Source: Nesterenkonia ebinurensis
GTDB lineage: Bacteria > Actinomycetota > Actinomycetes > Actinomycetales > Micrococcaceae
Direction: 5' to 3'
Assembly: GCF_008711175.1 (NCBI RefSeq)
Contig: NZ_VWNF01000050.1
Span: forward strand, 91,523 to 155,522
Length of the DNA stretch: 64,000 nucleotides
Under the pieces are notes generated by a model. It made no database searches and was not told where the DNA came from. It was given only the letters and a program-made list of their open reading frames with translations. Shown one piece after another: positions 17,255 through 26,183 of the stretch (positions are counted from its first letter, which is position 1; each line of letters starts with the position of its first letter). The position numbers and the translations under genes were made by a program.

Positions 17255-17543
17255 ATGGGATCAGCGCGGAACCAGCCGGACGGGATTATCGACTTCGACG
17301 ATGTGAGTGATGTCTACGACGTGGTTGTGGCCGGGCCTGGTGCGGCGGGTCTGGTCGCCGCGCTGACCGCGGCGACTGTGGGTGCTCGGGTGCTGGTCGT
17401 GGAGAGTGCGTCGCTGTTCGGCGGTGCGTCCGCGGTCTCCCGGGGCCAGGTCTGGGTGCCGGAGCAGACCGAGGGCTGGAACCTTGAACCGACCCCGCTG
17501 GGGACGGGACCGTTCGGCGAGTGGCAGGAGTGGGTGTGGCCTC
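17255..17543 (+). pseudogene. FAD-binding dehydrogenase, N-terminal fragment
   Basis: The frame opens with YDVVVAGPGAAGLVAALTAA, GARVLVVESASLFGGASAVS, then GQVWVPE. This is the N-terminal FAD-binding region of FAD-dependent oxidoreductases of the 3-ketosteroid dehydrogenase/fumarate reductase type. After about 85 residues it stops abruptly where serine-recombinase sequence begins (17544), with no catalytic domain. An insertion or deletion removed the rest. Confidence 0.8.
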
Positions 17544-18077
17544 AGCATCGATGACTCTCTACGCCGGATCGCCAACCAAGCCTTCTTCGACAAGCTCATC
17601 GTCACCGACGACGACACTATCCACGGTGACCCCGGCGTCCCGTTCAACGTCTTCTTCAACCCCGACGTCCAGACCCTCGCCGTCCGCCGGCAAGGACGGA
17701 CGGCGGAGTCTGGAACTCAAACCGGTGATGTCGTTGGTTTGAACAACGACCTTCTGGTGGACGCGGGTGGACTCAAACCGAACACCCAACGCCGACTCGA
17801 ACGGCTGAGTTCGGCGTGGGACCAAACGAAACGGGGCATCACGAGCGAGCAGCCACCGGCGTCTGAGCCCGAGCCGGGGGTGGTGTCGAACCCAACGAGA
17901 CGCTCCCGAACACCGCTGACGGGAAAGGAAGTGGACGCTATCCGAACCGCGAAGGCCAACGGCGAAAGTGTCATGTCAATCGCGAACCGGTTCGATGTGC
18001 ACCGCGCGACGGTGTGGCACCGTACGAAGCCGGTCACCCGACCCGAGTCAACACCGGATTCCGCGGAGGGTGAGTAG
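17544..18077 (+). pseudogene. Serine recombinase C-terminal remnant with a distinct HTH tail
   Basis: Bases 17544-17762 align without gaps and almost without mismatch to 47177-47395 inside the intact recombinase (DDSLRRIANQAFFDKLIVTD, then GRTAESGTQTGDVVGLNNDL). Right after LLVD the two sequences become unrelated. Here the tail continues about 100 residues and ends in a resolvase-type HTH (LTGKEVDAIRTAKANGESVM, SIANRFDVHRATVWHRT). The catalytic domain is missing. The remnant cannot make an active recombinase alone. Confidence 0.85.
17730..17750. repeat. Inverted repeat near a recombinase tail junction, copy 1
   Basis: Arms GTCGTTG and CAACGAC are separated by GTTTGAA. An identical copy is at 47363-47383. 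Homology between the two recombinase genes ends 12 bp beyond this repeat in both places. Confidence 0.6.
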
Positions 18078-18083
18078 ATCGAC

Positions 18084-19460
18084 TCAACTATTACCGGTTG
18101 TGATCTCCTGTATGAATCCGCGCCAGTCGGGAACATCAGTCAATCGTCCGGATGTCGAGAGCGCCTTGTCCCGCCAGTACTTGGCCTTCTTGGGGTCAGC
18201 TTCGATGTCGGCGGCGATGACGAAGAGTTCTAGCCCAGTGATGAGGGCATGCTTGCGCCCAGTGCTGTAAGGGATCATCTGTGCAGGGAAGTCTTCGTCA
18301 GTTCGTTCATCCAGCGGCAAATCGCGCCAGGTATTGACAATGAGGATTCCCTTGTGTGCCGTTTCAGTGTCGGCAAGAGCACCTGCGACCCACTTCTCAA
18401 GTTGTGCGGCGTGCTTCTCTGCGGCGCTCTTGGTGACACCTTTGATCTCAACAACAGCGGGGGTGCCATCAAAATCAACACGCCAGTCATCTCGATTAGG
18501 TTCGGGCTCGCTCACCTCACCCCCGAGTAGTTGGAGAACATCTTTGACCTGGAGCTCAAGCACACGACCCGAACCTAGGTAGAGTTGGTCTCGCAAGTCT
18601 GCAGCATCACGTTCAGCTTGCAGCGCACTCAGTTTCTTTCGAGCCCTTTCGATTGCCGCCTCTTGCTTTACGACGGCGGCTCGAATACCCACCTGATTCT
18701 GAGTAGTGAATCGGTCTGCCCAAACGGGACGCTCAACTTCCCCGAGCCCGTCAAGCGCGATGAGTGCATCGATCAGGCTCACTTGAAAGGCTGGCGCCTC
18801 GTCTGGCCAGTCCTGATTCTCACCATCTTCATCCCACTCGCCTTTGAAGGATGTAGGAGGCATCATCGCAAGGGTGCCACCGGCTTTCGTGCGCAGAACG
18901 GAGGCCACGATGCGATCCATTCCCGTCACAGTCGCAATGGTCGATCCGGGCGCTGACGCCATAGTCGCCGCGTAACGAAGGTGCTTCGCATTCACACGCA
19001 GATGGTCTTGCAAGGGACCGCGCCCGACGACACTGATCCGATCACCGCTCGCCCGGGTAAACGAAATCCCAGGTGCCGGGATCGCGGACATGATGTCGAG
19101 TTGAGCCACCACGCGCACGCGAGTGGCATTCCGACCGGTTCCCGACGTGCGCACCTCACCCGTTGCGACGAAGCGGGTTTGCGGGGGCCTCGCGACCACA
19201 ATGAGCGTCCGCCCGCTTTCCACATACTCCCGAAACTCGGCTCGGCGCCGGTCCACATCTGCCTTCAAGCGCGCCGACTCCTGATCCGTGAGACTCGGCA
19301 AGCCCTGATAGTGGTCGTAGTATGAGTACCCCTGGATACTCGCTTCCGGGTCCCAGATCACGATGTCATAGTCGAAAACGCTGATATCACTTTCAAACGT
19401 CGATGCCGTGTCGTACTCATCGCCGAACAGCGGTTCATAGTCGAGCGAAAGTATCCTCAT
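18084..19460 (-). CDS. Large protein with GATase-like N-terminus and PD-(D/E)XK-like C-terminus
   Basis: A 458-residue protein not recognised as a named family. The N-terminal 120 residues look like a Rossmann-type glutamine-amidotransferase-like fold (DYDIVIWDPEA, REYVESGRTLIVVARPP). A coiled coil follows (about 270-300, KQEAAIERARKKLSALQAER). The C-terminal part has LELQVKDVLQLLGGEVSEP, then DDWRVDFDGTPAVVEIKGV, with acidic residues before E338-I-K340 as in PD-(D/E)XK nucleases. It lies 163 bp downstream of the HEPN gene in the same direction. By context it may be a defence effector, but the fold and activity are inferred. Confidence 0.65.
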   Translation of the reverse strand: MRILSLDYEPLFGDEYDTASTFESDISVFDYDIVIWDPEASIQGYSYYDHYQGLPSLTDQESARLKADVDRRRAEFREYVESGRTLIVVARPPQTRFVATGEVRTSGTGRNATRVRVVAQLDIMSAIPAPGISFTRASGDRISVVGRGPLQDHLRVNAKHLRYAATMASAPGSTIATVTGMDRIVASVLRTKAGGTLAMMPPTSFKGEWDEDGENQDWPDEAPAFQVSLIDALIALDGLGEVERPVWADRFTTQNQVGIRAAVVKQEAAIERARKKLSALQAERDAADLRDQLYLGSGRVLELQVKDVLQLLGGEVSEPEPNRDDWRVDFDGTPAVVEIKGVTKSAAEKHAAQLEKWVAGALADTETAHKGILIVNTWRDLPLDERTDEDFPAQMIPYSTGRKHALITGLELFVIAADIEADPKKAKYWRDKALSTSGRLTDVPDWRGFIQEITTGNS

Positions 19461-19623
19461 CCGGCTACTCCCATCGCGGTCGTTGCTGATCTATGTGCCG
19501 TTGTTCGTCCTATGCTGACCCCAACTGCGACAACATCTCGGGTGATCGTGAGTGAGAACACGCGATCCTCATCCTCAGGGATCGACCAGCCAGCCACGGC
19601 ACCACTAGTCAGGGTCAGGGTCG

Positions 19624-20289
19624 TCATCGAGGCAACCGGAAGAAGTCTCGGGTGGAAGCGAGCCGACCGACTTCGCGCAGAAAGTTGGACCAGTCATGAT
19701 GCCAATCCGCCACAAGAGACTTAATCTCATCCTCGGTGAATCGGCGTCCGACCATATCGGGAGTAAGTCGACCATGCGCGATTCCATTACGATCTGTGAC
19801 TACAGAATCAATTTTTTGCCAAATTCGACCTAACAACAAATCGGGTCTCGGAACACCAAATATGCCACACCAAACCTGCACTTGTGATCGTCGAAAGTAC
19901 GAACCGTCCGACGGGAAGGCATCGGTGTTTATCGAGCAAGGGCGTCTTCGCGATCCCACTTGATCAATAAGGTTCGGCAGGGCTTGCACGTAGATCTTCT
20001 TCTCAGACACGCGCCGAAGAGACTGGGCAGCGGAATCGACCGTAAACAAGCGAAATCCAGGTTGCAGGCGACTGTTGCTAACTCCGCACCGAACAGCACC
20101 TTCCAAAAGGGTCCGAGTCAGACTAGTTAGCAAGTTCTCATAGCTTGCAAAAAGTAGAACTACCGCCAGTCCGCGCGTCTCTCGTGAAACTCCGTGGCCT
20201 TGGGAGTCCGGGTGTGTCGCCTGAATCAGGCGGTTAATCGCAGCAATCCGCTCATCGAGATCATCAAGATGTATCTGAACGCTGATCAT
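19624..20289 (-). CDS. HEPN-domain protein (MAE_28990/RiboL-PSP-like)
   Basis: A 221-residue helical protein. It has an N-terminal helix rich in charged residues, LAVVLLFASYENLLTSLTRT (E51 in the helix that packs against the active site), and RNGIAHG with R167-N168-x3-H172, the Rx4-6H motif of HEPN ribonucleases. HEPN proteins of this group act as RNA-cutting effectors in defence or toxin-antitoxin systems. The ATG overlaps the DUF262 stop (ATGA), so the two are one translation unit and probably one complex. Confidence 0.72.
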   Translation of the reverse strand: MISVQIHLDDLDERIAAINRLIQATHPDSQGHGVSRETRGLAVVLLFASYENLLTSLTRTLLEGAVRCGVSNSRLQPGFRLFTVDSAAQSLRRVSEKKIYVQALPNLIDQVGSRRRPCSINTDAFPSDGSYFRRSQVQVWCGIFGVPRPDLLLGRIWQKIDSVVTDRNGIAHGRLTPDMVGRRFTEDEIKSLVADWHHDWSNFLREVGRLASTRDFFRLPR

Positions 20290-21356
20290 TCGCCTGCGAG
20301 GAAACGATCCCGTGAAAACTCAATTCGCCCAACGACGCGCTTCCTATCGTTGGTCGCGCCCGTCGTCAACTCGCGAAACTCCTCGGAGTCGATCCAAGCC
20401 AGGTCTTGATCCGTCGGAAGGTTTGGCTCAACCGAGAGCGCCAGAGCCGCGCCAACGGCGACACCTTCATAGACGTTAACAGGAGTGATTGACCTTTTGC
20501 CGCGATGAATCCCCGACGGAAAGACCCTGGAGAGGAAAGAAAAAGTGTCCGTGAAAAGCATTCGTCGCTCATCTAGTTTGGGTTCATCAGCGGCGCTAGC
20601 ACAGAATTCATTCAAGAAGTCTTTGACTGAATGGTCGAAATCTTTGTATCTCTCATAGAAGGCAAAGAAGCGGAGTACAAAGTCCTGAGGCGTACCATCC
20701 TTGTGCTTTCCAGTCTGCAAATTGACGGTCTTGTCAAACAGTTTCGTTTCTGCGAGTTCTGTCAGCAAATCTATAAAGTCGCCAGAAAATACGGCCTCAC
20801 GCACCTCTTGATCAGTGAGACGTATCCCTCCGGTATTGAGCCTCTCGAACAAGTCGAAGCGAACCTGGACATCACTCTTGTCGTTCAGAACGATTACCTT
20901 GACTGGACGGTCTAATAGCCCCTCCCGCATATCCGCGGGTAGCTCGTCAGCAGTCAGTCCGTTTATTGATGGAAGGATCTCTAGATCTCGAAGTCGTAAT
21001 GACTCTCCCTCAAGCCTTGCTGTTTTACGAGTCTTATTGTCTCCCAAGAAGTTCGTAAGCGATAGTAGTCTCTGAAGTCCATCAACCACTTCCCAGGTTT
21101 GCCCCTCGTTTTCTTCTACATTCGTAGCCATAAATAGAGGCGGTACAGGAATGCCCAAGAGAATTGACTCGACCAAACGCGACTGACGTTCCGGACCCCA
21201 TCGGAACTGTCGCTGATAAGCCGGAGATATCTCGATTCGACCCCTCGAAACCCGCCGCACCAGTTCATCGACGGTAATGTCGTAGGTGTCGAAGTCAACT
21301 TTACGCCGTTGACTTTGCAGCTCTTCGCGCTGATGCGCAGGGTCGACTCTTGCCAT
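20286..21356 (-). CDS. DUF262 (ParB-fold) protein
   Basis: A 356-residue protein with the DUF262 signature: SPAYQRQFRWGPERQSRLVE (YQR at 47-49, with a following W), ESILLGIPVPPLFM, WEVVDGLQRLLSL (DGLQR at 92-96) and LFERLNTGGIRLT (170-181). DUF262 is the N-terminal nuclease/NTPase-like domain of GmrS/GmrSD type IV restriction enzymes. Here the usual DUF1524 HNH domain is absent and the gene is instead coupled to a HEPN protein. It is the first gene of the putative defence operon. It lies 113 bp downstream of relaxase A. Confidence 0.85.
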   Translation of the reverse strand: MARVDPAHQREELQSQRRKVDFDTYDITVDELVRRVSRGRIEISPAYQRQFRWGPERQSRLVESILLGIPVPPLFMATNVEENEGQTWEVVDGLQRLLSLTNFLGDNKTRKTARLEGESLRLRDLEILPSINGLTADELPADMREGLLDRPVKVIVLNDKSDVQVRFDLFERLNTGGIRLTDQEVREAVFSGDFIDLLTELAETKLFDKTVNLQTGKHKDGTPQDFVLRFFAFYERYKDFDHSVKDFLNEFCASAADEPKLDERRMLFTDTFSFLSRVFPSGIHRGKRSITPVNVYEGVAVGAALALSVEPNLPTDQDLAWIDSEEFRELTTGATNDRKRVVGRIEFSRDRFLAGE

Positions 21357-21469
21357 AGTCTGAGTCTACTTCGATGTCGCGCCCCGTGTCGCGGGACGTG
21401 AGTGTTCGGCGTCTGACGATGTTGGCATGTTCTCCTGTGTTAGAGGCTCCAACTTGCCACCTCTACCAG

Positions 21470-24400
21470 TTACCTTCCGATGCCATCGCGGGAAGGTCCA
21501 GGTCGCTGGGGTGGTCTCCGTGCCGGGCCGAGGTCGGTGTTCGCGAGTTGCGACTGCCTCCGCTCACGGGTGCGTTCGGCGACTTCGCGGCGTGCTTGAG
21601 CCTCGGCGCGACGTTGGGAGACGAGTTCAGCGGCTTCGTTGACCGGGAGCCGCTCTATGCTGTCCAGGTCGCGACGCAGGTTGTCCGCGCGCTGATGCCA
21701 GCGGTCCAGCTCTGCTTCGGCGCGTTCTTGTCCTGGATAGGTGCCGATGGGGTCGCGGGTGAAGTAACGGCGCGAGATACCAGCGCGTTCGGCCTTCTGC
21801 CGGTCGCCGAGTTCACGTTTGGCGGTCCGTGCGTTCTCGGCCTGCTGGTCGGCAACGATCAGGCGCGGGTCTGCATCAGCGTGCTGTTGCGCGACGCCCC
21901 GTGCCCACGCCTCCATGCTTCCAGTGCTCTGGGGGAGGCTGCCCCACCGTTCCCGCGTCGCCTGCTCGGCGGCTCGGTGCGTCGTGGTGGCCTCGTCGAG
22001 GGTGCGGGCAGTGGTGCGCTTCTTGAGCCTGCCTGCTGAACGATGGGCGGTCTCGGCCTCCCGCAGCGCGGAGCGAGCTGTCAGGTAGTCATTACCGTCC
22101 TGGGTGGCCTGCTCGATCAGCGGCTCGGTGACCTCGGCACGTGTCTGATCGGCGTTCGTCTCAGCCGTGACCACGGCTGTCTCGTGCTCTTGTCCTTCAG
22201 CACGGTGTGCCTGTCGTTGCTCGGCGAAGGCGGTGATGGCCTGCTGCCACTTGTCGACCTCACCCTCGGCCCGTGCAATGGCCTTGGTGAGGCGTGCGCG
22301 TTCGGTGTTGACGAGGTTGACCGGCCCGTCCTCAGTCAGCCCGGCGACGGCGGCACCGGCGGTTTGGGTTGCAGTGGCGAGGCCGCGATCGGCGCGGTCG
22401 CGTTCCATCGCGGCCGTGAACTGCCCGTGCGCCTGGTCCGGGCTCTCGGCGACGATGTGGAGACGGTTCTGCTTGCGTCCGCGGGTCATCCCGACATAGA
22501 GGCCTGCGCCACTGAGCCCGTCGGAGAGCATGGTGTCTGCTTCGGTGACGGTGGCGCCTTGGACGCCGTAGGCGGTGGCGGCGTAGGCCAGGTGGGCGTG
22601 CTGGGTCACGTACTCGGCCGGGAGGGTGACGGTGTGCTGGTGCTTGCGACCGCTGCCGGTCTCTTTCGCCCATACGGTGCCGTCGTCCTCGATGTGTTGG
22701 ACGATCCAGGTCTGCCGGTTCGCGACCTGCAACGTGCTGTTGTTCTTGCGGGTCTGGATGAGGTCGCCTGCGCCGATGTCGAGTCCGTCGCTACCAGTGA
22801 CCGTGCGGGCGTCATCGACGTCACCGGACTGGACCCGAGTCTCGCGGATGCGCTCATTCAGCTGTCGGGCTTCGTCGTTGGTCGCGACCGTGATCGCCCC
22901 ACTCTCGCCGATCGTGGTCGCGATGTGCTCGTGGGCGGCCTCGTCGGTGTCGTGGAGCTGGATAAGGCCGAGTTCATAGAGCCGGTCGAAGACCAGCGCA
23001 GGATTCTGGCCGGTGCGCATCTGCACGGTGAGGTCGGCGTAGTCGGGGTCGGTGAAGCGGTGCACGCCGGTTATGTCGATCGTGGCGCCGGTGATCTGCG
23101 CTGCCATGTCCAACACACCACCGCGACCGACGGCGGGGAGCTGGGCGCGGTCGCCGACCAGCGCGACCGTCGCGCCGGTCTCGGCGGTGACGGTGAGCAG
23201 GGCCAGGGCGGTGTCCTGGTCGAGCATCCCGGCCTCGTCCACCACCACGCGCTCACCCGGCTGCAACCGGACGTTTTCGGATGGGCCGGTGTAGGTATCC
23301 CCGGTCTCGGGATCGACGCTGCCCGGAGTGAGGCGTGTCCAGACGCCGTCGCGGTTCCACCGCCACCCATGAGCATGGACGAGCTTGGCAACCGAGTCGG
23401 CGGGCACGCCGAGTTCCTTGGCCGCGACGTCGGCGGCCTTCTTCGTCGGCGCCACCACCCGCGTGGACCGACCGTCCTGCTGTGCGGCGGCGATCGCGAC
23501 ACCGAGCATGGTCGTCTTTCCCGCACCAGCGGCACCTTCGACGACCACCAGCGGATCGGCCGAGGCGACCGCCGCAGCCGCTTCGACCTGCCCGGCATCG
23601 AGCCCGTGTTGCTCGGCCAGCGTGCTCACATCAGGCGCCTCGTGCGTCCGGCCGGTGGCGCGGGATTGCAGCAGGTCGCGCAGCTCGGTCTCGACCCTGA
23701 CAACTTGCACGCTGGTCAGGTGCGCAACATGATCAACCTGCGGTGCGTCCGGTGGCAGCACCGACAGGCAATCCTCGGTGGCAAGACGGCTTGCGCTGAC
23801 CACGAACTCATTGATCGCGCCAGGTTCGGCGCGGACTCCCGCCTGGGTCACGATCCGAGTCGCCTGCTCCTGCACCATGTGCCGAGTCCATGTCGACGCA
23901 CTCGCCGCGCAACGATCCAGCGCACGATTCGCAACCTCTTGCACCCTCAGGTCATCGAGCGAGACCGCTGGGGGTTGCGCGGCTTGCGGTGTCTCTGGGG
24001 TGTAGCCGGCGTCGCGCAACTCTGTGCGCCACCCAGCCTCAGTGGACAGATGGGAGGGCTTCTTGGCAGGGCGCTCGTGATCCCAAGCCATCGCGACCAG
24101 CTTCGAGCGCACCACCGGCCCCGGCTCCTGGCCGGGGTGTCCTTCCTCCCATTCGGCTTCCATCCGAGCGAGGTTCTTGCGCACCTGCACCGCACGCTTG
24201 CTCATCTGATCGTTGAACGGCACCAACTCGATGACCTCACCCGTCACCGGGTCCAGAGTCAGGCCGTGCTCGTTCAACGTCTCCGCGAGCTGCGGGTGCG
24301 CGGCCAGCACCGCAGTGCCCAGTGCTCGGAGTGCGCCTTGCTGCTTGAACAACGCCGCCGTATCCAGACCACGCCACTTACCCGCCGCCCACACCCGAGT

Positions 24401-24931
24401 GCCGATCTGGAAGTGGATATGGCGATGCGGATCACCCGCCCGCGAGGTCCGGTGGACAACCGAGACCGTCTCCAACTGCTCGACCGGCACGACCTCCTGC
24501 TTGCCACGCGGTCCCACACGCGTCACCGAATGCCGGCCCAGCCAGGCACGCATCTGATCCATCGCGTCCTTCTGCGCGGCATCCAACGCCTCAGAGACCT
24601 CCGGATGCAGGGCGGCTGCGACAGAGAGGGACTTGGGGGTGTTGATGACCATCTCCGCGAACCGCGGCGAACCCTGCCGCCCGTCCCCGGGTTCGCGTGG
24701 GGTGCCCATCGACTCACCGGTCAGCGGATTGATCCAGTCCACCCAGGCGGCGTACTGCTCCGGATCAAGCACACCCTCCCCGACCACCTTGCCGGCATGG
24801 TCGAGGACGGAGAACTCCGCCAGCGCGGTGCCAGCTTCCAAGTAGTACTCGTCAGCCTGCGCACGGTCGGACTCCAGATACCGGCGCGCAGCGGTGCCGT
24901 TACCCCGGAAGAGGATCACGCCACCCTTCAT
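21470..24931 (-). CDS. MobF-family relaxase/helicase A (TraA/TrwC-like)
   Basis: A 1153-residue conjugative relaxase that nicks one strand at oriT and unwinds it. The start is ATG at 24931 (MKGGVILFRGNG). The relaxase domain (1-about 330) has tyrosines Y18, Y29 and Y30 and the metal-binding triad in GDPHRHIHFQIG near 168. The helicase has Walker A VEGAAGAGKTT near 464, VVDEAGMLDQDTA, LVGDRAQLPAVGRGG, and VQGATVTEADTM plus YVGMTRGRKQNRL near the end. A charged Arg/Glu-rich tail follows (about 970-1153). A remnant of a C5 methylase lies divergently upstream, matching the layout of relaxase B. Confidence 0.92.
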   Translation of the reverse strand: MKGGVILFRGNGTAARRYLESDRAQADEYYLEAGTALAEFSVLDHAGKVVGEGVLDPEQYAAWVDWINPLTGESMGTPREPGDGRQGSPRFAEMVINTPKSLSVAAALHPEVSEALDAAQKDAMDQMRAWLGRHSVTRVGPRGKQEVVPVEQLETVSVVHRTSRAGDPHRHIHFQIGTRVWAAGKWRGLDTAALFKQQGALRALGTAVLAAHPQLAETLNEHGLTLDPVTGEVIELVPFNDQMSKRAVQVRKNLARMEAEWEEGHPGQEPGPVVRSKLVAMAWDHERPAKKPSHLSTEAGWRTELRDAGYTPETPQAAQPPAVSLDDLRVQEVANRALDRCAASASTWTRHMVQEQATRIVTQAGVRAEPGAINEFVVSASRLATEDCLSVLPPDAPQVDHVAHLTSVQVVRVETELRDLLQSRATGRTHEAPDVSTLAEQHGLDAGQVEAAAAVASADPLVVVEGAAGAGKTTMLGVAIAAAQQDGRSTRVVAPTKKAADVAAKELGVPADSVAKLVHAHGWRWNRDGVWTRLTPGSVDPETGDTYTGPSENVRLQPGERVVVDEAGMLDQDTALALLTVTAETGATVALVGDRAQLPAVGRGGVLDMAAQITGATIDITGVHRFTDPDYADLTVQMRTGQNPALVFDRLYELGLIQLHDTDEAAHEHIATTIGESGAITVATNDEARQLNERIRETRVQSGDVDDARTVTGSDGLDIGAGDLIQTRKNNSTLQVANRQTWIVQHIEDDGTVWAKETGSGRKHQHTVTLPAEYVTQHAHLAYAATAYGVQGATVTEADTMLSDGLSGAGLYVGMTRGRKQNRLHIVAESPDQAHGQFTAAMERDRADRGLATATQTAGAAVAGLTEDGPVNLVNTERARLTKAIARAEGEVDKWQQAITAFAEQRQAHRAEGQEHETAVVTAETNADQTRAEVTEPLIEQATQDGNDYLTARSALREAETAHRSAGRLKKRTTARTLDEATTTHRAAEQATRERWGSLPQSTGSMEAWARGVAQQHADADPRLIVADQQAENARTAKRELGDRQKAERAGISRRYFTRDPIGTYPGQERAEAELDRWHQRADNLRRDLDSIERLPVNEAAELVSQRRAEAQARREVAERTRERRQSQLANTDLGPARRPPQRPGPSRDGIGR

Positions 24932-25169
24932 CCCGCACCTCACATCGCATACTCGGCCACGGTGAACTACCAACGGTAGCATACGTACATCCATAGGGCG
25001 GAGTGATCGCCGCGATGGGAGGGGACGAGACAGCCGTATCCGAGGGTCGTGTAGGACGTGGGGTAGGAGACTGTGTGTGATCGAGTGCCGGCTCTTCGGT
25101 TTCGAATAGTGGACGGTATTCAGGCCGGAACGGTGATCAACGTGGCGGGTTGTGTTCTCGCAGGGTCGC

Positions 25170-25365
25170 GCTGTCATCGGCGGTAGAGGCGCAGGACCAC
25201 GGCCGGCATCGGCGTTCGTGGAGTGGATGATGGGCTTGGACGCCGGGTGGGTCACCGATGCGGCTCTTGGTCTTAATCCCGTTCAGCAGTTTGCTGCGTT
25301 CGGGAATGGAGTTGTGCCCCCGTCAAGCAGGCGCAGCACTCATTGGCCTACTCGCGCTCCCTTCT
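25170..25365 (+). pseudogene. C5 DNA methylase C-terminal remnant
   Basis: The frame reads GPRPASAFVEWMMGLDAGWV, then NPVQQFAAFGNGVVP, matching the end of the C5 methylase at 57987-59099 (GPRPAPEFVEWLMGLPAGWV, NQQIAALGNGVLP). A one-base insertion in the C run at about 25317 shifts the frame. The tail PRQAGAALIGLLAL continues in the next frame. The catalytic domain is missing. It lies divergent from relaxase A, as the intact methylase does from relaxase B. Confidence 0.8.
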
Positions 25366-25399
25366 GTGGCCGAGAGTCGACGTTGCCGCCCGGCGATTC

Positions 25400-26059
25400 T
25401 CAAGGTCTCTGGTCGTTGCCTGCCTCGATGTTCCCGTGCAGTGGCAGGCCGTCGAAGAGGTAGCGGTCGAGGGTCGGACCGACGGTCTGGGCGACCTGCT
25501 GGATCGAGAGCGAGGCGAGTGGCGGAACCTTCAGCACGTATCGCGCCATGACCAGGCCAAGTAGTTGCGAGCCCGCGAGAGTGACGCGAGCCTCCGCGAA
25601 GTCAGCTTCTAGCCGTGGCGCGAGCTGCTCGATGAGCTCACCGGTGACGAAACGCACGAAGATGCGACGGGACTCCTCGTGTGTGCCCAGGTTGCGGACC
25701 AAGCCGATGAAGCCCGGTCCGAGCGTGTCGTCTTCGAGGGCGGTGAGGACCGCCAAGAGGTAGCGGGTGCCCGCAGAGTCCGCAGGCGGCGAAGACGCCT
25801 GCGCGAGCAGCGCAGGGAACCCCCGGGCGCGGAACGTCTCGGCGATCGTGGTCGTGAAGAGTTCTTCCTTGGTGCCGAAGTAGTAGTGGACCAGCTTCGG
25901 GTCGACGCCTGCGGCGTGGCCGATCCTGCGCACGGTTGCTGCTTGGTACCCGTGTTCGCCAAACTCGCGTCTCGCGGCGTCGAGGATCTGCTCGCGCCAG
26001 GCGGTGTCCGTCGGCCGCGGGCCGCGTCGAGGGGCGCTCGACTCCCCACCCTCACCCAC
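25400..26059 (-). CDS. TetR-family regulator of the ABC exporter
   Basis: A 219-residue regulator: HTH DAARREFGEHGYQAATVRRI, GHAAGVDPKLVHYYFGTKEE, then a helical ligand-binding domain with VRNLGTHEESRRIFVRFVTG. It is divergent from the ABC permease at 26184. Two operator-like palindromes lie between the genes, one overlapping the permease leader, so it very likely represses the exporter and itself, with the exported compound as inducer. Confidence 0.9.
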   Translation of the reverse strand: MGEGGESSAPRRGPRPTDTAWREQILDAARREFGEHGYQAATVRRIGHAAGVDPKLVHYYFGTKEELFTTTIAETFRARGFPALLAQASSPPADSAGTRYLLAVLTALEDDTLGPGFIGLVRNLGTHEESRRIFVRFVTGELIEQLAPRLEADFAEARVTLAGSQLLGLVMARYVLKVPPLASLSIQQVAQTVGPTLDRYLFDGLPLHGNIEAGNDQRP

Positions 26060-26113
26060 GATTACTGCCTCCGCTCGGTTGCCTTGCGCCTCAACGTTAC
26101 CAGCCAGCAGCGT

Positions 26114-26133
26114 GTTTCACCCGTCGACGAAAC
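26114..26133. promoter_or_regulatory. TetR operator, imperfect copy
   Basis: A 20-bp site has arms GTTTCACC and GACGAAAC (6 of 8 positions paired). Its centre is 34 bp from the perfect site at 26148-26167. Confidence 0.6.
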
Positions 26134-26147
26134 GTGGTGTAAGGTAA

Positions 26148-26167
26148 GTTTCATCGACGGATGAAAC
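26148..26167. promoter_or_regulatory. TetR operator, perfect copy
   Basis: A perfect inverted repeat has arms GTTTCATC and GATGAAAC around GACG, ending 16 bp before the permease start and just before its GGAGG site. Binding would block transcription of the exporter genes. Confidence 0.7.
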
Positions 26168-26183
26168 CTGGAGGTAGGGGCGG

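Noticed and set aside
21290..21325. GTCAAC and GTTGAC half-sites like those near relaxase B
   Set aside because: They lie inside the coding sequence of the DUF262 gene with different spacing and without the CTGCAAGA box, so they are taken as chance.
22043..24979. A 978-codon open frame antisense to relaxase A
   Set aside because: It has no family motifs or ribosome site and mirrors the codon structure of a long high-GC gene on the other strand. The relaxase frame has all the conserved motifs.
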